Assembly (NCBI RefSeq): GCF_000226115.1
Contig: NC_016460.1
Location: 4,402,001 to 4,466,000 of the forward strand
DNA length: 64,000 bases
Reading direction: 5' to 3'
From: Thermothielavioides terrestris NRRL 8126
Lineage: Eukaryota; Ascomycota; Sordariomycetes; Sordariales; Chaetomiaceae
Positions 10,516 through 24,815 of this stretch are shown here, piece by piece (position 1 is the first letter of the stretch; the number at the start of each line of letters is the position of its first letter). The notes beneath the pieces were generated by a model. That model did no database searches, was not told the origin of the DNA, and saw only the letters and a program-made list of their open reading frames with translations. The translations under genes were made by a program, and so were the position numbers.

Positions 10516-12420
10516 CTGAGATAACTTCCACCCACCGTTTTCAGCGCCCTTCCATCCATGCACCTCTTCCCCTTGCCAAGACCAAAGGAGGCGTTAACTA
10601 TTCCGCAGAATACTTCGGTACGTAGCGCAAAAAAGATGAAACGGGGATAGATGTGACGAACGCGCGGACCAATTGCCAAGGCGCCCAAAGTAATCAATCA
10701 ACCTAGCGAGTAAGATCGTCATCACGACGCCCGAGCTTACAGGTGTGCCAAGAGCGGCGGCCATGGGCGACGGTGCTGCATGCGCAGGATGTTTGTCGAC
10801 GAGAGCCCGCGTCGGTGAAGGGGTTGCCTCTCTCCAACTCTCTGCCCAGAAGCTACGAAGAGCAAGGAGGGCAATAAGTTAGTCAGCTCTGCAACCGAGC
10901 TCGAAAAGTTCTTATCTCGAAATTGTACTGATTACGGATTCGTGTACCCAGGAATAGCCTCTTGACGGAGCCATCACCAGCCAAGGGTGTGGGTTGGATC
11001 CGCCAACGGACGGGGAGGTCGGTGGGCTGGCTGTTGGTTGTTGAAGGGGAAACAAGGGGACCAGGCCCAGAATCAGTTACCTTTACAAGTATCCCGTCCA
11101 TGGCGTCCATGGCGTAGTGTATTTCGTATCGGCCCAGGACGGGCAGGTCGTTGGCGAGGCACCTATGGGAGGTAGTGTATGTGCATGTGTAATCCGCAGT
11201 GTAGTTTAAGGAGCGGGGTTGGCACCAGACGCTCCAACTCGCCCCAACTCAGCTCCACTGCCGACATGATTATCTGCTTGCGCGTCTCGGGTCCACTCCG
11301 TTCCCAGGATCTCCTTTGCACAGGCACGATGCTACACGTAGTGTATGGAGTGTAGTGCACACTACACTACGCTAAGCTTTTCTGCGATCGCAGATGCACG
11401 CGACTCTCTGTTTCACTCTCGGCCACAGCCGGCTTGGCACCAGAACCTCCCGAGTCTTGGAGGTTCGGGGTCCCTCCCGTCGGTTTGCCCCCAACTCTCC
11501 CACCCTGGCCCCCATCCGTGTACTGTGCAACACGTCCAGACTCCAGACACAGTACCCTTCTCCATCCACCACACACTGCCTGATGCACATGCAGTGGCGG
11601 CCGCGTGCTCCATGCAGGAAGTTGACACACTACTCTCCAAAGCGGCAGCTCGCCACGCGCGGAGGATGGCTGCGATGGCGTCAGAGGCCCGTTGGATGCA
11701 ATCCTCCATCCCGTCCCCCATGTCCACGGCCAATTGACCATGGCGGAATGTCCCGAATGAGGAAGGCGGTTTGGTTCCCATACTTCGTACTTAGGCTCAT
11801 GCAGTGGGGTTCGCACGGCGACGGGACCAGAGGTTGGGGTCCTGCCGTCCCTTCCCCCTAGTTAACTTAACCATGGCGGTAACGTGGCAGATTGCCGATA
11901 ACTATCAGCGAAGGGGGGGGTGATAACTACGCTGGCATCGGAAGGTGCATGTGTCTCGAGCCTGCGCATCCTTGCCCGCAAGCGGAAGGTCCTGTTCGGG
12001 TATTTGGCGCCGTCGACGCGTTTGATAACGGCAGCCCAATTAGTTTGCGGATTACAACCCGGCTGGGGGGAAAGAGAGGTGGGCTTCTTTTTCCGGCCGC
12101 GGCGCTACATCCTGCAAACTGCACGGTACTCTGATCTCCCGGGCCGCCTTGTCACCAGAACAAGAGCTTCTCTGATCGGGAAAATGGACACCGGAGCCGG
12201 GGTGGGTTGTAGGGAGCAGGGAGGAGGCCGTCCAGCCGTTCATTCAGCATGTATTGATAAAAATAAGAATGCAGCTGCATCCGCGGTCGGGCTCCTTTCG
12301 CCGTCCTTGACTCGAGACCTGACCTAGCCTCCTCGTCGTTGAGCTGGCGCCGCAGCAGTCCGGATCGCCGAATACAGAGCCAAGGCCTTCCTGCTCATCG
12401 ACCGCTCTCCTACCGCCCCA

Positions 12421-15319
12421 ATGGCCCAGGCGTCGCCAGAGAAACCCGCCGCCCCGGCGACACCTCCCTCCCTCGCCGGTGATGACTCGGTTGGGGGAGA
12501 TGAGTCGCCGGGGCAGGCCGCTGCCGAGGGAGAGAAGACGGCGCCGCTTAGCAATGTTCACGATATTGGCGAGGAAGTCCACCACCTGGCCGAAAAGCTC
12601 GGCGACCGGGCAGATGGCGTGGCGCCCGTCGGCGACGTCGAGGTTGTCATGGACAAGATCGCCTCGCTGACGGTGGACGAGTGCAAGGACATCATCCGGA
12701 AGATGCTGAAAGAGCACGAGTACGACTACAACTTCTCGGACACCCTGCGCGTGAAGCTCGCCTCTCTGCTGGAGGGCCCCGCCGAGGGGCAGACCAGCGA
12801 CGAGTGGGAGCTCCTGCTCAAGACCGAGACCGCCGTCGTCAGATTCTACTCGCCCTACCCCGAGGTCCGCGCCGTGTCCACGCCGACCGACGACCCCGAC
12901 ATACCCTGCGAGACCATCCGCGCCCACTTCCTTGGACTGGTCTGGGCCGTCATCACCCAGTTCACCAACTCTCTGTTCAACTCGCGCTTTCCCGCCATCG
13001 TCCTGACGTCCTCCGTCGCTCAGCTCTTCCTCTATCCCTGCGGCAGGCTCCTCGAATTCATCCTGCCGGACTGGGGCTTCACCTGGGGCGGGAAGCGCAT
13101 CTCCCTGAACCCGGGCCCCTGGACGTTCAAAGAACAGATGCTCGCCACTATCATGGTGAACGTCAGCTACAGCTCGGCCTATGTCTTCTGGAACATCCAG
13201 GTCGAGACCATCTACTACAAGGACACCTGGCTCACGCCTGGCTACAGCATCTTGCTCATGCTGTCCACCCAGCTCATGGGTATCGGCTTTGCCGGCCTGC
13301 TCCGCCGCTTCGTCATCTACCCCATCGAGGCCATCTGGCCCAGCGTCCTACCTACCGTGGCCCTGAACAGGGCCCTGCTGGTTCCCGAGAGCAGGGAGAC
13401 GGTGCACGGCTGGACCATCTCGCGGTACCGCTTTTTCTTCATCGTCTTTGGCGCCATGTTCGTCTACTTCTGGCTCCCCGGCTTCATCTTCCCGGCCCTG
13501 AGCATCTTCGCCTGGATGACCTGGATCGCGCCCGACAACTTCAACCTGAACATGATTACCGGCTCCCAGATGGGCCTGGGATTCAATCCCATCCCGTCCT
13601 TCGATTGGAACGTGCTCGCCACGTACTCGTCCCCCCTCACCTACCCCTTCTTCGCCGTCGTCCAGCAGTACGTGGGCTCCCTCCTGGGCGGCCTCATCAT
13701 CATCGCCTTGTACTGGTCCAACGTCAACTGGTCCGCCTATCTCCCCATCAACTCGTCCGGCATCTTCGACAACACAGGCCAGTCGTACAACATCTCCAGG
13801 GTCATCTACCCCGGCACGGGCGTGCTCAACGAGACCGCCTTCCAGGAGTATTCGCCTGCATTCTACAGCGCCGGAAACCTGGTCCTGTATGGCGCCTTCT
13901 TCGCCTTCTACCCGCTCACCATGGTCTTCATCATCCTGGACACCTGGCGGCCCATCAGCAAGGCGTGCAAGTCGGGCGCGGCCGCGGCCTTCGCGACCGT
14001 CAAAAACCTCGTCGTCGGCACCAAGAACACGCTGGTGTCGCTCGCCAGGGGAGACCTTCGAGGAGCCGGCCATCACCTGCGCATCCTGCTGAACGGCGAC
14101 GGCAGCTCCATCTACGACGGCTTCGACGACCCCTACACCGCCCTGCTCCGCCGCTATCCCGAGGTGCCCGACTGGTGGTTCCTGAGCATCGCCCTGGTGT
14201 CCTTCATCTTCGCCATCGTCATCCTCACCCACTGGCCGCAGCTGGACACGCCCGTCTGGACCATCTTCTTCGTCATCGGCCTGAACCTGGCCTTCCTGCT
14301 GCCCATGTCGTACATGTACGCGCTCGCCGGCACCAACGAGGGCCTCAACATCATCAGCGAGCTGGTGGTCGGCTACGCGCTGCCCGGCCACCCCGAGGCG
14401 CTCATGTTCGTCAAGGCCTTCGGCTACAACATCGGCGGCCAGGCCGACACGTACCTCTCGGACCAGAAGATGGGCGTCTACGCCAAGCTGCCGCCGCGCG
14501 CCATGTACCGCGGCCAGGTCCTGAGCGCCTTCGTCACCGCCTTCGTCGCCTACGGCGTCGTCCAGTTCGTCGACAACAGCATCCCCGGCATCTGCACGCC
14601 CGACCAACCGTCCAACTTCACCTGTGCCAACGGCTCGCAGGTCTACTTTTCCGCGTCTGTAATCTGGGTAAGTCAAAAAAATTCGCAATTTGCTTCAGTC
14701 AAAAAGAGAAAAAAACGCAAGGGGGCATACTATCAAACCAGGTTATTTATACGTGATATTATTTATACAGGGTGCCATCGGCCCGGCGAGAATCTTCAGC
14801 CAAATGTACCCGACGCTCAAGTACTGCTTCCTGTTCGGCTTCCTCCTCTCGCTCGTCTGGTGGACAATCAAGCGGTTCGGGCCGGCCATGCGCGCAGCGA
14901 TCCGCAACGTCCTGCCGAAGGCGGTGTTCGCGCCGCTCAACGCGGTCGTGTTCACGCCGCTGTCGTGGCTCAAGCACGTGCACCCGTCGCTGGTGCTCAA
15001 CGGGTTCCTCTACTGGGCGCCGCTCAACCTGAGCTACCTCACGGGCGGGCTGTACCTGGCCTTCGCCTTCATGTTCTACCTGCGGCGCTACAAGACGGCC
15101 TGGTGGGAGAAGTACAACTACGTGCTGGCGGCCGCGCTGACCGCCGGCGTCGCCTTCTCCGGCATCATCATCTTCTTCGCCGTCCAGTACCACCCCGTCA
15201 CCCTCGACTGGTGGGGCGTCAACGTGCTCGGCCAGACCGTCGACGGCGGCGCCGGCCAGACCGCCCTGCTCACCGAGCTGCCCGAGCAGGGCTTCTTCGG
15301 GCCCTCCGAGTGGTCTTAA
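12421..15319 (+). CDS. OPT family oligopeptide transporter
   Basis: This encodes a plasma-membrane proton-coupled transporter of the oligopeptide transporter (OPT) family, which imports small peptides, glutathione or metal chelates. The model is join(12421..14667,14771..15319), 931 aa, with one 103-nt intron (GTAAGT...TACAG, phase 0). After an acidic cytosolic N-terminus of about 160 residues, many hydrophobic segments follow. Family marks include SLNPGPWTFKEQM near residue 225, SPLTYPFFAVVQQYVGS near 405, YALPGHPEALMFVKAFGY near 650 and the KLPPR motif (AKLPPRAMYRGQ) near 690. The C-terminal exon carries the last membrane spans (NGFLYWAPLNLSYLTGG). Length is usual for fungal OPTs. Reading on without splicing gives a frame that leaves the family after residue 749, which supports the intron. 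The substrate cannot be told from sequence. Confidence 0.93.
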
Positions 15320-17236
15320 TTAGCCTGGTAAGGCAGCGAGCTGGACTTCGCGAAGGCTTTGGCGGGAGGAATTTTGCTTTTCTTTTTTTTTTCCCCTCTC
15401 ATGTTTTTCTTTATCCGACCCTATCTATCTCGTGGAAGATCAATTGGCTGCTGAACTTTGCACACCACAGTCTCGTCCCACGAAGCACGCGGTCGTTGTT
15501 CGCACAGCATTTTGACTCGCTGCTGCACCTGCACAGGCTGGTCTGCTGTGCGGATGCGTGCCCGTACTTCGTGGAAATCCAACGGGTTCTTAGGGACGAT
15601 ATCAAGCAAGGGACCTGTCTGCGGCCGGGAGGGCTAATCGATCGACCGGATAATTTGATGGCGCTGGGACGACGGCGTGGTTGGAGGGTGTAGCAAGGGA
15701 TATGATGCAGCTCGGTTTGTTTATCAACAGTCGTCCTGTCTGCCCTCTCTCGTTTCAAGCTCAGGTTCGGCTTACGACTCGCAGATGAGATTTCAATTTG
15801 CTGGCAATTCAAGTTGGGGAGTCCGCATTACCCGCTCAAGATTTCTTGTGATTGATACATGCAATGATCCCTTGGCCCTGGGACGGATTGAGGATCTCGC
15901 GGTCCAGGCGGATGTATAACCAGCCTCCCCTATCTGTCATAGCCGAGTCCTTCCGACCACTGAGGACGGTGAGTACTTGATTTACGGGATCCAGCCGCTC
16001 GGAAACTCGGACAGCCACTTGAGTGATCCCAGAGTGATACGCGAAGCCCCAAATCCTCAACCCTTTTTGGCGGACCGCCCTGATGAGGCCAGAAAAGTCT
16101 TGATTATGACGTGTAGTGAATAGTGACGGTTTATTCTAGTAATCGCCGGCGTGACTCAAAACAGACGTTGTGCCCCTGTGTAAGGTCATTGACGCGGACT
16201 CCTCCATTGTGACACCAGTCGGTGGTGAACTCCAAACCGGACCGGCGGACATCATGTCCAAGGTTCTGGGCTATTTATTGTAGGGAGACGTCCTGATTGG
16301 CCTTCGACCGACGTTGACGCATCCTTCTCCAGACTGGTTATACATTTCATGAATGCGACCTTGTCAGCAGCATATCTCGGCTCCTTCCATGGCGGCTTGC
16401 TTCTTATCGGAGGAGGACACGATCCAGGTATCCGTCGACTACCGCGAAGAACCGCCTGGCTGCCTTGCCTACAGTGCGCTGGGTCTTGCCAGCAAGTACC
16501 GCATGCAGAACACACTGCTGGCAGGACGATGAGTCTTCGAGTGTCGCTATTATGCGTTGAGCGCCTGAGACCGCGGGGAGCGTAGGCCGTCTTGTGTCCG
16601 TTGGCGGGATTGCTCCCAGTCTCACTCTGAGAGTAAAAACGCTCATCATCAACTTAGGTAGGTGATGCATCTCTCTTTCTCACAAAATGAATAAGTTTTA
16701 ATTGGCCCCGTCGATCCATCATCGTTGAGTTTTCATCAAAGGTGTCAAGTGTCTCTCTGACCAGCCGGACTGAGTTCTGCTTCTGTTGACACAACAGAAA
16801 GTTTTCAAGCAAAGTCAGGAGACACCGTGACAGATTCCTAGTCAATTGCTGTATATCGGAACAAAGCACCCTCATCGCCGCGGAAAAAAAAAAAAAAAAA
16901 AAAAAATTGGTATGCACTCACTCCTTCATCCCATGACGCGGGCTGGAACGGTGCGCCGCCAGGCTAGGGGGCTGAACCCAGCCAAAACACACCAGTTCTC
17001 ATCAAAATACGTTTGTCAACATGACGCTAGAACTCAAGATTGTACATACTTCGTACTGTTGCTAGGTGGGGTCCACAGTCCTACACCCGGGGTCACTCAC
17101 GTTGAGCGGGCGAGTTGCTGCTTGTCTGGACGGTGAATTACTTATCAGCTCCCTCTTCACTACATGTTACCTCATCAGGAGGGCAGGTATTCGCTGCGGA
17201 ATACTTTAGTACAGATTATACACTTGACCTTGATCG
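15320..17236. other. Intergenic stretch, no gene seen
   Basis: The first part is the 3' untranslated region of the OPT gene, with T-rich runs near 15380. The short frames beyond (60-130 codons) overlap on both strands without protein-like features. A 23-A homopolymer lies at 16884-16906. Composition is unbiased until the retrotransposon at 17242. Confidence 0.6.
16884..16906. repeat. poly-A homopolymer (23 nt)
   Basis: An uninterrupted run of 23 A follows CGCCGCGG. It could be the fossil tail of a retroposed sequence or simple slippage. No target duplication was identified. Confidence 0.8.
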
Positions 17237-17241
17237 CCCAG

Positions 17242-17459
17242 TGATACCAGAACCGTATCATATATATAAATAGATGATGACCCCTCTGGGAAGGCTCTGG
17301 GTTAGGGTTGCTCTATACAGGGTTAGCCCTACATAGCCTATACGCACCCTACACACTGCCAAGAATATCTCGGCAGTAGAGGGAGCCTCCCCACTTTGAA
17401 TCCATTATCACTTATTCCACCATTGTATCTATATACTACTATTACGTGCTACCGCATTA
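17242..17459 (+). repeat. 5' LTR of the plus-strand chromovirus
   Basis: The 218-bp repeat runs from TGATACCAG to ACCGCATTA and matches 25383-25600 except for scattered transitions. It keeps GC-rich patches (CTGGGTTAGGGTTGC, GGAGGGAGCCTCCCC). The latter is a near-perfect palindrome. Confidence 0.9.
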
Positions 17460-20400
17460 AATAGTAGCTACGACTCTTACATTGCGCTAACTACCATCTT
17501 ATTCAATCTATTTGATTGATCGTATTCAATCGAACTATTCAAGCATCTACAACCTTTGCGACGGCTTACCTATAAAAGGCCTCTATATACTATACAGAAG
17601 TCAACTGCAACTACCTCCACCGAGCTATCGGCCCTACGCTGATATCTACTATACCCCTCTTTTGCTAAGCGCTATAGCCCCTATATTTCTATAGTTAAGC
17701 AGGCTATATTTTAGCAGTACTATACCCTCCCAATCCAAGGCTCGTCAGGGCTTATATCCTATAAGTACCTAACGATACCCTCGACACTACAAAGTCCCCT
17801 AGCTAGCTATATAGCTAGTATCTAGAGCCGTCACTATACTCTACAGTTAACGGCTACCCTTTTTAATCTATATCTGCTTATACTGTACTATATACTTGGT
17901 TAGCTAGTTAGTTACGTTAGCTAACGTAAATATATCTTCTAAGGTAGCAAAGGGCCTAAAGAAGCCCTCTAGGCTATAGAACCTTCTAAAAGATACCCTA
18001 GGTATACTAAGTAAGTTTCTTAACAACTTACCCACGATAGCCTAATTATCTATAGCTCTGACTATACCCCTAATAAAACAAGTTAAAGAGCGCGATCTAG
18101 GCTAAGAATACTAGGTGGCTAAAGCCTATAATACCCAATGTACCTAGGCCGAATATCTAATCCTTTCTACCGATTTAAATCGTAGCCTATACAATATATA
18201 AGACTCTACAACCCTCGATCGTGATCTATAGGATATAGATATGTCCTTCGTTATTAAGCACAATTTATAGCTAGGCAACAATAATATAGAAGAAGACCTT
18301 TATAGTGCTAAAGGATCGCTCTTGAAACTAGCTAATTTTAGCTATAACAAGTAGACGATTATATATATTGATTAACACTTTAACTACCTAGAATATAATT
18401 AAATCAATCTAGTAGATACACTAATAGTGTAAATAGCTAAAGTAATTTAGTCGAATATAAAGGATTTAAACTAAAATATATACTAGATAGAAGCCTATAT
18501 TATATATCTAGAAGGACAATCTATAGCTCGCTCTACAAGGACCTGCTTCTAAGTATCGCAGTAGGCCCAATAGACGGCTATCAATCGCTTATAAGCAGGA
18601 ATTTCGCTACTATAGCGTTAACCTTAGCCTACTGTTCTAGGCCTCGACAATTTGACATTGAACAGCCTATAATATATACCAAGATAGCGTATAGTGACAG
18701 AGGACTACTATAGACAGGCCTAGCTAACCTAGGGCTCGCTAGTCAACTATCTCCTATAAACGCCTCTAGTATAGCTAGCCGCGATTATACTAGTTATATC
18801 GTATATCGGCCTAGATCTACGTCAATAGGTATCTATATATTCAGTTAACTAAGCTCCTTACTAGCCGGTATAGCCTTATCCCCTAGCATAGCCGAACCTA
18901 CTAGCTTAGCCTATATAGCCTACGCCTATTTAGACTATATACTTAATTCCTAAAGAAGGCGTGGCCATCGGCTTACAATATAACCTCGCTTATAATAGCC
19001 TATATCGTATAGAACTACATTATCGACTAAACCCTTAGAGTAACAGCCCAACGCCTAATAGCCACTAATACCGAGATAGTACATTCGACTTTAGCTATAT
19101 AGTAGGTCGAACCGAATTCAAAGTCAAATGTAAGGACATTAGAGTATTCGACCCTTTCTACCTAGACCCTAATAGCCTAGAAGTAATCTATAAAAGCAAG
19201 GCAATTACTTATACCGATACTCATTGTTTTTAAGCCTATATCGAGACCTTTATCGAGGATAATGACGACGAATCTATTAAACAGTAGATTGTTAAAATGT
19301 TTCCTATACTCTTTAAAGGCAGGGCCCAACTCTAGTAGTCCAAAAGAATTTCTAATAGCTATTGTCGCTTTTTTAAAGAGCAAGGCCTTAAAGTAATACT
19401 AGAGGCCCTAAGTAAGCGCTTTAAGCTAGATTTAATAGTAGCTATAAAGAAGTTCAATACTATGTTCCTATATCTTAAGGACATCGCTATTAACGAAGAA
19501 GCCTTTATAGAATTCGTCGAATATAAATTGTACTAGGTATATACAATGAACGATAATGTAGATAGCTCCAACTAGTAGGGCACTATATACTAGATCTAAA
19601 AGTATATAGATCTAAATATTTAGCGTTGTATTTATTACCTATAGTTTTTTACCTTGTTTAATCAGTGCCTATATAAGTAGGAGCAGTCGCGAGCTATATT
19701 AAAGTCAATAGCTACGAAGAAGTATCCTAATATATAGAAGAAGCTAAATAGCAAAGAGAAGAAAGAGAAGGCCAAATAGGCGCCCTAACATTAGGCTAAC
19801 AAGTCTCAAAGCAATTATAAGGACTGCTACTACTATAGCAGTAACTACTACTACCTAGCCGACTATAATCGAGACAAGCGCTAAGCCCAAGACTATAATC
19901 GCTATAACCGCGACTACGACTATAAGAAGGATAAGCACCACTATAATAATCGATATAATGATCAGAGGAACTAGTATAACGATTGGAAGGACCGCTATAA
20001 CGACTATAAACGTGATCGGCTCTATAACTATGTATATTTCGCTAGTGATCCTAAATCTAAGAACAAAGCCGATACCTTAGATACTACGTTAGACTATTCT
20101 ACTACGTTTAACGCCTCTATTTCGTCTTCTAAATTGGAGATCGCCTATATAGTTATTGATTCGGAGCTTATATACTATAAGTGCTATAAGACCTTCTAAG
20201 CCAAGTTGGAAGTTCGACAGTATATCAAGGCCTACAAAGGCATAGGCCCTAAGCGTACCTAGAAGAACTATATAGCTAATCAAGCCACATCTGAACGCTA
20301 TACTTATAGCTACTACACTACCGTTCTAGATTCCTACAACGCCTTATTTCAGCATTTAAAGTCTTATAAAGATATAAAGAATAGTATTTTCTATTGCCTA

Positions 20401-23400
20401 GCAGGCCCTAGAGAAGAGCCCGTTGCTAAGGCAATAGAATCTACAACTGAATTAGCCTCTAATTACAAGCCTAAGGCTACCAATGTCGCCTACTAAGTCA
20501 AGGAAGCCCTAGCCCTAGAATCGAACAACGGTATCGATAGCCCTCTAGGCAATTATATACATCTCTATATCGCCGCTCATACAAAAGAAGACAGCAATAA
20601 GCTAGAAGTATACCTCGACCTAGGAGCTAGCCGCTCAATCATTGGCTACAACCTATTGAACCTACTCGACTATACTATAGAGCGTTGTAAAGGCAAGGTG
20701 ACTAGTATAGGTAATAAGAAGCTAGTACTCTTATAATAGGCCACTTTTACTATTTTCCTATCTAGTATAGCAAATAGCAAGCCCACCTTATACAAGTTTA
20801 CCTACTCTACCTAGGTCGTAGATTCTCTAGGACCTAATCTTTTACTTAGCAACGACTTCCTAGATAGCTACTACGCTTTAATCGACTATAATATAAAGAA
20901 AGTAGACCTCTAGGCTCTTAAATTTACTATCCTATTTACGATCAACGTACACTTAGCTCTATACATTCGAAAGGTCAAGACCACCTATACGATTATACTC
21001 CTACTAAAGTAGGAGGCGGAAATCCTAGTCAAATATAAGCCTCTACCGAAGGGCCGATCCTTTATATTCTATTTAGAACACCTAGCCATTTACTATACAG
21101 TGGTTATAGCAAAGACTACTAAAGTGGCTACTATTAAGAATACCTTATATAGCATTATTAAGATCCTAAAGCGGTACCTAGTAGGTAAAATCTATAAATA
21201 CAAGGATAGCGGTTTCCTAGTATACTCCTAGACTTTAGCTCTAACTACTCTAGTAGCCAATATAGCGATAACTGCGATAGCTACCCCAGCAATAGCTATG
21301 GATATTAAACCCCCTTCTTTAGTAGCGTAGTCTACTACAATTATACCTATCAACAGTAAATTCGTATTTGACGACTATATTACAGCTATAGTATAGAGCG
21401 GCTACAGCATTTATAAACAACTAGTGATCTCAACCATCAACCTTGCAATAGCCACTTTAATCAGTAAGTTCAACGATACTAAATCTACTACGCTAATAAG
21501 CGACTATATCTTCTAACTAGTATAGGCTAACGACCTCGACGAACTAGTGGGCAAGCCATTTATACTAGAGAAGCAGTTAACCTTAGGCCTCTATATAGAT
21601 CTAAGCCTAGACAAAATCGTTACTAAAGATGGTGTATATATATATACCAAGGATCCTAGCACTATACAACGTTTTATTGAGGTTATTGAGCGATATCCCA
21701 GCCTCTAAGAGGATAACGGCCTCGTCTAGCAGAGCCTAGACGAACTAATATATATACCACTAGTCGAAGGCTAGCAACACTAAAAGGTCAACGCCTAATC
21801 CTACCCACTGAGCAAGAAGGATCACGAAGTCCTTAACAAAACGTTCAACAGCCTATATAAACAAGGCTATATAATATAGGCAACGCGAGCTACACCTTTT
21901 GTACACCTAGTATTTGTCGTTTAGAGGCTAGGGCACAATAGAGAGCTCAAAGGCTACGTCGTCATCGATTTATAAAGCTTAAACTATATAACAGTGCCTA
22001 ACAACTACCCTCTACCTCTATAGTCAAAGATCATCGCTAAGTTATATAGTAAACACTTCATTATAGCGATCGACGCTACCTTGTTTTTCTACCAATTTGG
22101 CGTATATCTACTATATCGCAATCGATTTACTTTGATTAGCCTATATAACCTCAAGTAGCCTATAGTTTACCTAATAGGCTACTATAACTCCCTAATATAT
22201 ATTCAACGTATTATAGACCAGCTCCTAAGGCCTTACTCCTCGTATATATATACCTTTATCGATAATATTGTAATCTACTTAGATAATGTTGAGAATTATA
22301 TACGCTACCTAGATACGATATTTAGCCTCTTCGCTAATAAGAACATTGCCTTCTCGCTAACTAAATTATATATAGAATATCTAAGTATAGAGTTACTCAG
22401 CTTCTATATCGATAGCCTAGGTCTTACAATGACTACGTAGTACGTCAAAGCTTTTAGGCAACTCGCCTTTCTATATACCCTCAAGGCATTTAAATAATAC
22501 ATTGGCGCTATAGGCTTTCTACAGTATCTAATCCTATACTACGCACAGCTAGTAGAGCCCCTATAGGCCTATAAGACTACGTTACTAAGGAAAGGCTATA
22601 AAGAAGGCTATATTGAGACTAGCAACACCTCTAAAAGGACAGCTTACTATATAAGAACAACCTTTGAGCCTACACTAGCTAAAAAGCTCTCTTTCAAAGT
22701 AATTTAAGCTACTATTTACAAAGAAGATCCGACTATCCTACACTACTTCGATCCTAATAAGTAGCTCTTTATATAAATCGATAGCTACTTAGAACGTAGA
22801 TTTAAGGTAATGGTCTTCCACCTATACAATAGTTATATATAGGAGCCTAGCACGCCAATTCCTTCGAACTAGGTACTCCTAGTTATATTTCTCAGCCAAT
22901 GCCTTACTAAGGCCGAGATATAATATAGGCCCTCCGAACAAGAGGTCGTATACCTAGTATAGGCCATTAAGAAGCTACGTACTATAATTCATTTAGCTAG
23001 ACTTCTAGTCAATATACTTACAGATTATATAGCTACTTATAGCATCGTCGTATAGACCTACCTCGATACGTCTTCTATTAACCACGCCAACTAGCGGCTT
23101 ATTACCGCTTCTATTTACCTCTCGGAGTACGACCTTCGGCTATATTATCTGCCTAGCCACCTCAACTTTGTACTAAATGCCCTAAGCTAGCTAAAAGTGA
23201 TATAAGATCTTATTGAACGCCTAGAAGGCTATATAGTACTCGACAATATAATATTCGCCTTCGCTAAGGTATATATAGAGGAGTCGCTCTAACAAAAGTT
23301 CATCGCTATATACAAAGAAGATTCTAAATACAAGGCTATTATTAAGAATCTTACCTATAGCGACGCTACTACTACTAAGGGCAACGGTATTTTCTTATAT

Positions 23401-24659
23401 CCTAGGCTACCTTTTACAATAATTGACGGCCTAATCTACAACATTTAGCTATATAGTATACGTCTTCTTTATATACTATTTAATATAATCAAGGAGGTTC
23501 TTAGCCTAGTATACAACGCCAAGTACCACTTTGGTATAGAATATATACTCTACGACTTATATAGTATTTCTATAGTCAACAAAACCTATAAAGTCAAGAA
23601 GTACGTTGCCCACTACCCATTATACCGCCTTAATGCTATAGATTAGTAGAAGCCAATTAGCAAGTATCAACCGATTCGACTAAGCAATATACTGCTAATA
23701 CAAGTTATTACAATTGACTTTATTATAGGTCTTCTAAGCGTGTTATCGAAAGGCACTTCCTAGCAACTAGAAGGCTACAACACCTTCGATACAATGATAA
23801 CTATATCCTATAAAAGCAGTAAATAGACCCTCCTATTGCTAGGCAATAGCAAATACTCTATAAAGGATTAGGGCTATATCCTTATATGCCAATTACTTCT
23901 ATTAGACTAGGGTATACTATTAGCCATCATCTCTGACCAAGACCACAAGTTTATATCGGATCTCTAGACTAATAATAGGAGTATTAGAGTACTAAGTTAC
24001 TAATGACAACTATATATTATCCGTAGGCAGATAGTCTAGTAGAGTATAAGAATTAGACTATAGAAATCGCCCTACGATTCTATACCTTCGAATTCCCGAC
24101 TAGTAACTAGGTCGACATCATTCCTCTACTACAATAGAACCTTAACAATGTATATTCGGCTCCTATTCGGTCAATACCTTATAAGTAGCTATATAGCTTT
24201 AAACTATAGAGCCTACTCAACGTACTTATAGCCGATCTAAATATAGCTACGTTGGCAAACCTGCCTACTTTATAAGAAGATCTATATTATAAGGTACAAT
24301 TGGCGATAGATTTCGCAACTATATAAGCTAAACGTCGTTATAATAGCCGTCACCGCTAAATAGAGTTCAAAGTCGGCGACAAGGTATATCTTCGCCTCTA
24401 TTATAGATATTACCTACCTAGCAACCTACCTTAGAAGCTATCGCAATAGCGTGTTAGACCGTTTCCTATTAAGTGCTATATTGGCTACCTAGCGTATAAA
24501 CTCAACCTTCTAAGCTATATAGGCATCTACCTAGTCATCTCCGTAGAACACCTCTTACCTACGCCGCTAGGAGAGGATCCTTATAGCTATATCAAACCAG
24601 AGGCAGGCCCAATAGAAGATTTATAAGCCTCCGATTAGTCAAAGGATTATAAGTTTAGT

Positions 24660-24815
24660 AACAACTACGAAGTAAAGTATATTCTTAAGTACTTGGTTAT
24701 AGGTATAAAGATCAAATATTTAATCTAATAGAAGAACCTAGACGCCTACTATAACGCTTAGAAATCGCTATACAATATACAGTATACTCCTAAGATTATA
24801 GAAGAATACTAGAAG
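24660..24815 (+). pseudogene. chromodomain remnant at the end of pol
   Basis: The frame reads YEVKYILKYLVIG, then a run of stops where a Trp/Lys-rich strand is expected, then NLDAYYNA and a PKIIEEY-like helix. This is the layout of the chromodomain that targets chromoviruses to heterochromatin. Stops fall at Trp codons of the family's aromatic cage, as RIP would cause. Confidence 0.6.

Larger units (their letters stand above)
9960..12420. other. Intergenic stretch with small repeats and no recognised gene
   Basis: Base composition returns to about 50-55% GC right after the target duplication at 9955-9959. Open frames of 60-155 codons on both strands overlap one another and show no domain or protein-like composition. 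The interval carries a Helitron-like end, a GGGCATCCTGGCCAACGC tandem repeat and a short inverted repeat, listed separately. The 3' part (about 12250-12420) is the presumed promoter and leader of the OPT transporter. Confidence 0.6.

Noticed and set aside
11345..11861. Overlapping 120-155-codon frames on both strands
   Set aside because: Frames overlap in several phases with no motif, no splice logic and no start context better than chance.
13348..14688. 446-codon open frame on the minus strand
   Set aside because: It is the antisense shadow of the OPT transporter exon; its Glu/Asp/Arg/Val-rich composition comes from GC-rich codons read backwards.
12681..14756. 691-codon open frame on the plus strand
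   Set aside because: Shadow of the OPT gene in a second frame, rich in Arg/His/Pro/Leu with no domain; the other frame carries the transporter motifs.
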